A DNA stretch of 64,000 nucleotides. Source: Shinella sumterensis. GTDB taxonomy: Bacteria; Pseudomonadota; Alphaproteobacteria; Rhizobiales; Rhizobiaceae. The stretch lies in NCBI RefSeq assembly GCF_004514425.2, contig NZ_MYFN02000016.1, positions 32,198 to 96,197 of the forward strand. Direction: 5' to 3'. Below are positions 58,294 to 64,000 of the stretch, one piece after another (the stretch's first letter is position 1; each line of letters opens with the position of its first letter). A program made the translations under genes and the position numbers. Under the pieces are notes generated by a model. It had not been told where the DNA came from, did not search any database, and saw nothing but the letters and a program-made list of their open reading frames with translations.

Positions 58294-58614
58294 TCAGCCG
58301 GCTTCGATCTGCGACACGGCGACGGCGAGAAGCTCGACCATCTGCAGGCGGATCTCGTCTTCGCTGCGCGCAACACCGGCTGCGTCGAAGTCGGCCTTGA
58401 CCTTGCGCACGACATCCTCGTGGCCTGCTTCTTCGAAGTCGGCGGCGACGACCTCCTTGGCATAGGCGTCGGCATCGTCACCGCTCTTGCCCAGCAGGCC
58501 GGCAGCCCAGAGGCCGAGCAGCTTGTTGCGGCGTGCTTCCGCCTTGAAGCGAAGCTCCTCATCAAGCGCAAACTTGGCTTCGAAGGCCTTTTCCCGATCG
58601 TTGATGCTGGCCAT
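58294..58614 (-). CDS. F1Fo-ATPase inhibitor zeta subunit (DUF1476)
   Basis: Alphaproteobacterial protein of 106 residues known as ATP synthase inhibitor zeta. Seen: DREKAFEAKFALDEELRFKAEARRNKLLGLWAAGLLG, the helical inhibitory N-terminus, then KSGDDADAYAKEVVAADFEEAGHEDVVRKV and a helical C-terminus. In Paracoccus this protein blocks F1 rotation; rhizobial members are mostly annotated as DUF1476. It stands apart from ATP synthase genes, next to purC as in other rhizobia, in divergent orientation. No internal start ambiguity. Confidence 0.94.
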   Translation of the reverse strand: MASINDREKAFEAKFALDEELRFKAEARRNKLLGLWAAGLLGKSGDDADAYAKEVVAADFEEAGHEDVVRKVKADFDAAGVARSEDEIRLQMVELLAVAVSQIEAG

Positions 58615-58841
58615 AGATTACTCCCGTCGATTCTTTTGCCCCGTTTGGGCTTCCAAGCCCATAAATCAAAACGCCGGGAAAAGTGCAATGCGAACTTTTG
58701 TCCCGCCGTAACTTCACCGAAACGCCGGAAATCGGGGGATCGGGCGGAACGCCGATTGTTAAACTGCGGCATTTCGTTTATGGGAGCGCAAACGAACGAC
58801 ACCCGCGCAGCCCAAGAGCGCCAACAACCGAGATAAAAACC

Positions 58842-59606
58842 ATGAACCGTCGCCGCCGTATCTACGAGGGCAAGGGCAAGATTCTTTATGAGGGTCCCGA
58901 GCCGGGCACGCTGATCCAGTTTTTCAAGGACGACGCCACCGCCTTCAACAAGAAGAAGCATGACGTCATCGACGGCAAGGGCGTGCTGAACAACCGGATC
59001 TGCGAGTATCTCTTCACGCAGCTGAACAAGATGGGCATTCCGACCCATTTCATCCGCCGCCTCAACATGCGCGAGCAGCTGATCAAGGAAGTCGAGATCA
59101 TCCCGCTCGAAGTGGTCGTGCGCAACGTGGCCGCCGGCTCGCTGTCCAAGCGCCTCGGCATCGAGGAAGGCACCGTCCTTCCCCGCTCGATCATCGAATT
59201 CTACTTCAAGGCCGATGCGCTCGAGGACCCGATGGTCTCCGAGGAACACATCACGGCCTTCGGCTGGGCAAGCCCCCAGGAACTCGACGACATCATGGCG
59301 CTCGCCATCCGCGTCAACGACTTCCTGTCCGGCCTCTTCCTCGGCGTCGGCATCCAACTCGTCGATTTCAAGATCGAATGCGGCCGTCTCTACGAAGGCG
59401 ACATGATGCGCATCATCATCGCCGACGAGATCTCGCCGGACAGCTGCCGTCTCTGGGACATCGCGACCCAGGAAAAGATGGACAAGGACCGTTTTCGCCG
59501 GGACATGGGCGGACTTCTGGAAGCCTACCAGGAAGTGGCCCGCCGCCTCGGCGTCATCAATGAGAACGAGCCCGTGCGCGGCACCGGCCCCGTTCTGGTG
59601 AAATAA
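58842..59606 (+). CDS. purC: SAICAR synthetase
   Basis: Joins CAIR with aspartate in purine synthesis. Seen over 254 residues: [20 protein letters not shown] (the Y-x-G-K-x-K motif), [53 protein letters not shown] and [12 protein letters not shown]. All active-site blocks intact. The ATG at 58842 is preceded by AGATAAAAACC (weak ribosome-binding site). purS follows 27 bases later. Confidence 0.97.
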   Translation: MNRRRRIYEGKGKILYEGPEPGTLIQFFKDDATAFNKKKHDVIDGKGVLNNRICEYLFTQLNKMGIPTHFIRRLNMREQLIKEVEIIPLEVVVRNVAAGSLSKRLGIEEGTVLPRSIIEFYFKADALEDPMVSEEHITAFGWASPQELDDIMALAIRVNDFLSGLFLGVGIQLVDFKIECGRLYEGDMMRIIIADEISPDSCRLWDIATQEKMDKDRFRRDMGGLLEAYQEVARRLGVINENEPVRGTGPVLVK

Positions 59607-59633
59607 CACGCTCCCAAGGATGGAACGATAGAC

Positions 59634-59876
59634 ATGATCAAGGCACGCGTAACGGTTACGCTGAAGAACGGTGTTCTCGACCCGCAGGGCAAGGCGATCG
59701 AAGGCGCCCTCGGCAGCCTCGGTTTCGACGGCGTCGGCCAGGTCCGCCAGGGCAAGGTCTTCGACCTCGAGCTTGAGACCGCCGACCGCGCCAAGGCTGA
59801 AGCCGATCTCAAGGCCATGTGCGAGAAGCTGCTGGCCAACACGGTAATCGAGAATTATACTATCGCCCTCTCTTAA
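59634..59876 (+). CDS. purS: FGAM synthase subunit PurS
   Basis: Small subunit (80 residues) of the three-part formylglycinamide ribonucleotide synthase PurSQL. Seen: MIKARVTVTLKNGVLDPQGKAIEGALGSLGFDGVGQVRQGKVFDLEL, the complete PurS core. Its presence predicts that the purL in this window is the short, Gram-positive/alphaproteobacterial type, which needs PurS and PurQ. The small coiled-coil gene follows 17 bases later. Confidence 0.97.
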   Translation: MIKARVTVTLKNGVLDPQGKAIEGALGSLGFDGVGQVRQGKVFDLELETADRAKAEADLKAMCEKLLANTVIENYTIALS

Positions 59877-59893
59877 TGGTTGAGGAGGCGGCG

Positions 59894-60154
59894 ATGGCTG
59901 AAGATGTGACACAGGACCTGCTGCACGAACTGCTTCGTCGTTTGCACACGCGTTTCGACAAGATCGACAACGCCATCAACGAATTGCGAACCGACAATCT
60001 TTTCATCCGGGGCCAAATTCACAATCTTCAGGGTGAATTCAACAATATGCGTGCTTCCATGGTTCACATGGACCAGCGTCTCGACCGTATCGAAAACCGC
60101 CTCGAATTGCGTGAACTCGCCGAGGCCCAGGCAAGGTTTGAACCACACCCATGA
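59894..60154 (+). CDS. Small coiled-coil protein inside the purS-purQ operon
   Basis: Protein of 86 residues that I do not recognise by name. Seen: an almost entirely helical, heptad-like sequence with [43 protein letters not shown], no cysteine or membrane part; likely a coiled-coil dimer. GAGGAGGCGGCG precedes the ATG, and its stop overlaps the purQ start (ATGA), so it is translated as part of the purine operon. It could stabilise the PurSQL complex or regulate it, or be an unrelated passenger; conservation across species would decide. Confidence 0.75.
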   Translation: MAEDVTQDLLHELLRRLHTRFDKIDNAINELRTDNLFIRGQIHNLQGEFNNMRASMVHMDQRLDRIENRLELRELAEAQARFEPHP

Positions 60155-60822
60155 AGTCCGCCGTCGTCCAGCTCCCCGGCCTTAACCGTGACCGCGACAT
60201 GATCGCGGCGCTGACCAAGATTTCGGGCGTCGCGCCCGTCACCGTCTGGCAGACCGAAACGGACCTGCCGGATGTCGACCTGATCGTCATCCCCGGCGGC
60301 TTCTCCTATGGGGATTATCTGCGCTGCGGTGCCATTGCCGCGCGCATGCCCGTCATGCAGGCGATCAAGGCGAAGGCCGAGGCCGGCGTGAAGGTTCTCG
60401 GCGTCTGCAACGGCTTCCAGATCCTGCTTGAGGCGGGCCTTCTGCCGGGCGCGCTGATGCGCAACGCCTCGCTGAAATTCGTCTGCCGCGAGGTGAAGCT
60501 GGAAGTGGTGAACGCCGATACGGATTTCACCCGCGCCTATGACAAGGGCCAGATCATCCGCTGCCCCGTCGCCCACCACGACGGCAACTATTTCGCAGAT
60601 GCCGAGACGCTCGCCGCCATCGAAGGCAACGGCCAGGTCGTCTTCCGCTATGCTGACGGTACCAATCCCAACGGCTCGATCAACGACATTGCCGGCGTGA
60701 TGAACGCCAAGGGCAACGTGCTCGGCCTGATGCCGCATCCGGAAAACCTCATCGAAGCCGCCCATGGCGGCTCGGATGGCCGCGGCCTCTTCGCATCGGT
60801 GCTCGACGTAATCGCTGCTTAA
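60151..60822 (+). CDS. purQ: FGAM synthase glutaminase subunit PurQ
   Basis: Glutamine amidotransferase (223 residues) that supplies ammonia to PurL. Seen: [36 protein letters not shown], the nucleophile Cys in [19 protein letters not shown], and the His/Glu of the triad in [15 protein letters not shown]. Complete. Its first codon overlaps the stop of the coiled-coil gene. Confidence 0.97.
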   Translation: MKSAVVQLPGLNRDRDMIAALTKISGVAPVTVWQTETDLPDVDLIVIPGGFSYGDYLRCGAIAARMPVMQAIKAKAEAGVKVLGVCNGFQILLEAGLLPGALMRNASLKFVCREVKLEVVNADTDFTRAYDKGQIIRCPVAHHDGNYFADAETLAAIEGNGQVVFRYADGTNPNGSINDIAGVMNAKGNVLGLMPHPENLIEAAHGGSDGRGLFASVLDVIAA

Positions 60823-60869
60823 CCGGTCCTTGTTATCAAGGGCGCATGTTCGCTTTCGAAAGGCTTTCC

Positions 60870-61262
60870 ATGCGCCCTCTTCCGTCCGTCAAGCTCATCC
60901 TGCCGCTCGCTCTCGCCGCGGCTCTGGCCGGCTGCCAGACGAAGACGCCGGCGCCGAGGCCAAACGGCGCGGCCCTGCCGACGATGGAGCGCGTTGCGCT
61001 CGGCGCCAATGCCTGCTGGTTCAAATCGGGTGATCCGGCCTTCAAGGCCTATCGCCTTGCGCCCGAGCTGAATTCCTTCTCCGGTCGGCCGCGCATTCTT
61101 GTCGTCCACCGCAATTCGCCGGAATCGCGCCCGCTGCTCGTCGTGCAGGCTGAAGGCAATCCCGCCAAGCTCGACGCCTTCGGTCCGCTGATGAGCGAGC
61201 CGGTCGGCGCCCGCATCGCAACCGACGTCCGGCGTTGGGCGGCCGGCGGCAAAGGCTGCTGA
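60870..61262 (+). CDS. Putative lipoprotein
   Basis: Exported protein of 130 residues of unknown family. Seen: signal peptide MRPLPSVKLILPLALAAALA with lipobox LAGC (Cys about residue 22), so lipid modification is expected; then ERVALGANACWFKSGDPAFKAYRLAPELNSFSGRPRILVVHR, a small folded domain with cysteines, and a C-terminal Cys (GGKGC). AAAGG six bases before the ATG at 60870 supports this start over the ATG at 60846. It lies between purQ and purL without an obvious purine role; I see it as unrelated to the pathway. Confidence 0.8.
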   Translation: MRPLPSVKLILPLALAAALAGCQTKTPAPRPNGAALPTMERVALGANACWFKSGDPAFKAYRLAPELNSFSGRPRILVVHRNSPESRPLLVVQAEGNPAKLDAFGPLMSEPVGARIATDVRRWAAGGKGC

Positions 61263-61265
61263 GCC

Positions 61266-61481
61266 TCAGCTCCAGTAGAACGATTTTGCGACCTCCCGCC
61301 GCGCCTCGCTGCGGGAGATGCCGATATCCTCGAGCTGCGCGTCGGTGAGATCGAGGAGTGCATAGCGCGTACGCCGCTTCATGACCCAAATCCGGTAGAC
61401 ACGCACCGTCCGCCGCAAAAGCGAGCGCACCGGAAAGACCGGCGCCCGGATGGCTTGGGAGCGAATTGCATCGATTGTCAT
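61266..61481 (-). CDS. DUF1127 small protein
   Basis: Basic protein of 71 residues with a C-terminal DUF1127 domain. Seen: LLRRTVRVYRIWVMKRRTRYALLDLTDAQLEDIGISRSEARREVAKSFYWS, with the R-x3-L-L-D-L-x-D-x2-L-x-D-I-G-I-S-R pattern. Some DUF1127 proteins in Agrobacterium act in small-RNA and phosphate physiology, but no role is established for this one. The ATG at 61481 is 7 bases after AGGAG; a second ATG (61484) is closer. Divergent from the MocR regulator, whose operators fill the gap of 94 bp. Confidence 0.88.
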   Translation of the reverse strand: MTIDAIRSQAIRAPVFPVRSLLRRTVRVYRIWVMKRRTRYALLDLTDAQLEDIGISRSEARREVAKSFYWS

Positions 61482-61498
61482 CATATTTCTCCTGAACT

Positions 61499-61577
61499 TG
61501 TCACAGGGCGTGTCACAATTGGTGCATTCAGGAAATAATTGACTCCATCGGCGGTGCAATATATGAATTGGCACCAT
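61499..61577. promoter_or_regulatory. Divergent promoter/operator of the mocR and DUF1127 genes
   Basis: TGTCACA is repeated at 61499-61505 and 61511-61517. GGTGC occurs at 61521-61525 and 61553-61557, and GCACC at 61571-61575, the latter two forming an imperfect dyad GGTGCAAT-N6-ATTGGCACC across the mocR start. A mocR promoter TTGACT (61539-61544), 17-bp spacer, TATGAA (61562-61567) would start transcription about 61574, at the ATG (61576). MocR regulators usually repress themselves from sites like these. Confidence 0.6.
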
Positions 61578-62994
61578 GACAAATTGGCTCCCCAACCTCC
61601 AGGCCACGGACGGCCCGCTCTATGTCCGCATTGCCGACCAGATCGAGCAGGCGATCGGCATCGGCGCCCTTCCCGCCGGCAGCAAGCTGCCGCCGCAACG
61701 CAACCTCGCCTATGACATCGGCGTCACCATCGGCACCGTCAGCCGCGCTTATGCGATGGTGCGCGAGCGCGGTCTTGTCAGCGGCGAGGTCGGACGCGGG
61801 ACCTATGTGCTGGGCTCGGGCGACAACGACAGCGCCGCCGCGGTCGATACCGTCAGCGCCCGCCTGATCGGCACCCGGGCGTCGAGCGCACCACCCGGCA
61901 AGCTGCGTTTCGACACGACGGCGGCCACCAATGTCGGCCAGTCCTCGGCCATCACGGATATCGTCGCAGCGATCTGCAGGGAACAGCCGAGCGAGATTGC
62001 GAGTTATACGCGCAGCTTTCCGGCCGACTGGCTGGAAGCCGGGCGCCGCTGGCTGAAGCACGGCGACTGGCAACCCGGCCATGACAGCATCGTTCCCACG
62101 CTCGGCGCCCACGCCGCCGTCATCGCCGCAGTTTCGGTCATCACCGCGCCGGGCGACCGCATCGTCTTCGAACATGTCACCTATTCGCAGGTCAGCCGCG
62201 GCACGGCGCTGATCGGCCGCCAGAGCGTACTGGTGGATTCCGATGCCGACGGCGTGCTTCCTGATGACTTCGAGCGGGTCTGCGTCCAGCAGCACCCCAA
62301 GCTCGCCTTTCTCATGTCGTCGGCCCAGAACCCGACGCTCGCCACCATGCCGGAAGACCGGCGGCGCGCGATTGCCGCCATCGCCAAGCGGCACAATGTC
62401 TTCCTCGTGGAGGACAATCTCTACGGCGGGTCGACGGAGAACGGCCTGCCGCTCATCGCGGAGCTGGCGCCGGACCGCACGTTCCTCGTTGGCGGGCTTT
62501 CCAAGAGCGTCGCGGCAGGCGTGCGTGGCGGATGGATCGCCTGCCCGCCGCACCTTGCCCAGCGCGTGCGCATCGCCCACAAGATGGTGAGCGGCGGCCT
62601 GCCGTTCCTGCTCGCCGAGCTTGCCGCGCGGCTGGTGCTGTCAGGCACGGCGGAAGCCATTCGGGCGCGGGTTTCCGACGAGGTGATGGCACGCGAGGCG
62701 CTCGTCCGCGAGATCTTCGCCGGCCTCGAGTTCAATTCGCATCCGCGCGTGCCCTTCGTCTGGCTCAAGCTGCCCGACCCCTGGCTTTCGGGCACCTTCC
62801 GGCAGGCGGCCTTCGCCGAGGACGTGCTCATCGACGACGAGGACGAGTTCAAGGCGGGCCGTTCGGAAAAGACCTTCCACCGGGTGCGGATCGGCATTTC
62901 CTCGCCGGAAAACCGGCAGGATGTGGTTGCCGGCCTCACAAGGCTGCGCAGGCTCATCACGTCGGGGCCGAGCGGTTATGACAGCCCGGCCTGA
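61576..62994 (+). CDS. MocR-family transcriptional regulator (GntR + aminotransferase domain)
   Basis: Regulator of 472 residues with a GntR DNA-binding part fused to a PLP aminotransferase-like domain. Seen: N-terminal winged helix PLYVRIADQIEQAIGIGALPAGSKLPPQRNLAYDIGVTIGTVSRAYAMVRERGLV, and the C-terminal part with SSAQNPTLATMPEDRRR and the PLP-lysine in LVGGLSKSVAAGVRGGWIA. It is not clearly PdxR, GabR or TauR. No Shine-Dalgarno precedes the ATG; transcription seems to start at the start codon itself, so translation may be leaderless. It is divergent from the DUF1127 gene; the regulated pathway is unknown. Confidence 0.9.
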   Translation: MTNWLPNLQATDGPLYVRIADQIEQAIGIGALPAGSKLPPQRNLAYDIGVTIGTVSRAYAMVRERGLVSGEVGRGTYVLGSGDNDSAAAVDTVSARLIGTRASSAPPGKLRFDTTAATNVGQSSAITDIVAAICREQPSEIASYTRSFPADWLEAGRRWLKHGDWQPGHDSIVPTLGAHAAVIAAVSVITAPGDRIVFEHVTYSQVSRGTALIGRQSVLVDSDADGVLPDDFERVCVQQHPKLAFLMSSAQNPTLATMPEDRRRAIAAIAKRHNVFLVEDNLYGGSTENGLPLIAELAPDRTFLVGGLSKSVAAGVRGGWIACPPHLAQRVRIAHKMVSGGLPFLLAELAARLVLSGTAEAIRARVSDEVMAREALVREIFAGLEFNSHPRVPFVWLKLPDPWLSGTFRQAAFAEDVLIDDEDEFKAGRSEKTFHRVRIGISSPENRQDVVAGLTRLRRLITSGPSGYDSPA

Positions 62995-63013
62995 AAGCCG
63001 TGCCCGCCTGTGA

Positions 63014-64000
<987 letters not shown>

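Noticed and set aside
58269..59912. 547-codon open frame antisense to purC
   Set aside because: It covers the end of DUF1476, the purC gene and purS, all supported by motifs.

Overview
The window looks like ordinary chromosome of an alphaproteobacterium of the order Hyphomicrobiales, most likely family Rhizobiaceae (Rhizobium/Agrobacterium/Ensifer/Shinella type). The signs are high GC with G/C-rich third codon positions, a run of rhizobial conserved families (DUF1489, DUF1476 ATP synthase inhibitor zeta, DUF455, DUF599, DUF2171, DUF1127, BTLCP cysteine peptidase), the gene order cysteine desulfurase-sufBCDS-sufT-sufA behind an Irr-type box, and purC-purS-(coiled coil)-purQ-...-purL. The genus is an inference. 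I see no prophage, insertion sequence, CRISPR array, tRNA or rRNA.

Layout. 1-7024: a truncated Cys-rich ORF, prmB, an RsuA/RluB-type pseudouridine synthase, a broken CzcN-like methyltransferase behind a MerR-type promoter, yidD with an IscU-like scaffold, folE, hisI, a patatin phospholipase and a CBS-pair protein. 7211-13710: rhomboid protease, PAS_5 protein, tandem-PilZ protein, BTLCP cysteine peptidase, a membrane-anchored unknown, a D,D-carboxypeptidase with SPOR domain and a small unknown. 13771-21606: DUF1489, L-serine dehydratase, a 33-residue membrane peptide, DUF599, a DUF1624 acyltransferase with an ICMT-like methyltransferase, a LiuR-like MerR regulator, mgtE, a peptide-deformylase homologue lacking metal ligands, and DUF2171. 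21742-26474: promoter, tandem glycine riboswitch and gcvT-gcvH-gcvP with terminator. 26497-28753: a three-PAS soluble histidine kinase and a single-domain response regulator.

28861-36104: the SUF iron-sulfur assembly operon, read leftward from an iron-regulated promoter. 36156-43411: alpha/beta hydrolase, lone GGDEF domain, anmK, tyrS and a 1129-residue YhdP/AsmA-like envelope protein. 43563-49282: bcp peroxiredoxin, DUF455, M23 peptidase, DEAD-box helicase, Nudix, TfoX-N and flavin reductase. 49453-55572: orphan periplasmic binding protein, P1 (S58) peptidase, rpe, DUF2259, a membrane protein, purB and an RBBP9-like hydrolase. 55646-64000: a PAS-GGDEF-EAL protein, DUF1476, then purC, purS, a small coiled-coil protein, purQ, a lipoprotein, DUF1127, a MocR regulator and the start of purL.

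Most of this is core metabolism: glycine cleavage switched by glycine, iron-sulfur assembly controlled by iron, purine synthesis and envelope maintenance. I found no clear new multi-gene defence or mobile system. The best leads are smaller: a metal-type MerR operator in front of a broken CzcN-like gene, a probably inactive peptide deformylase paralogue, an apparently leaderless MocR gene with an operator over its start codon, a coiled-coil protein inside the purS-purQ operon, and a cysteine-clustered tail on a DUF1624 membrane protein. Start sites were moved from the longest ORF where a Shine-Dalgarno sequence or family N-terminus supported it; all calls are by eye.
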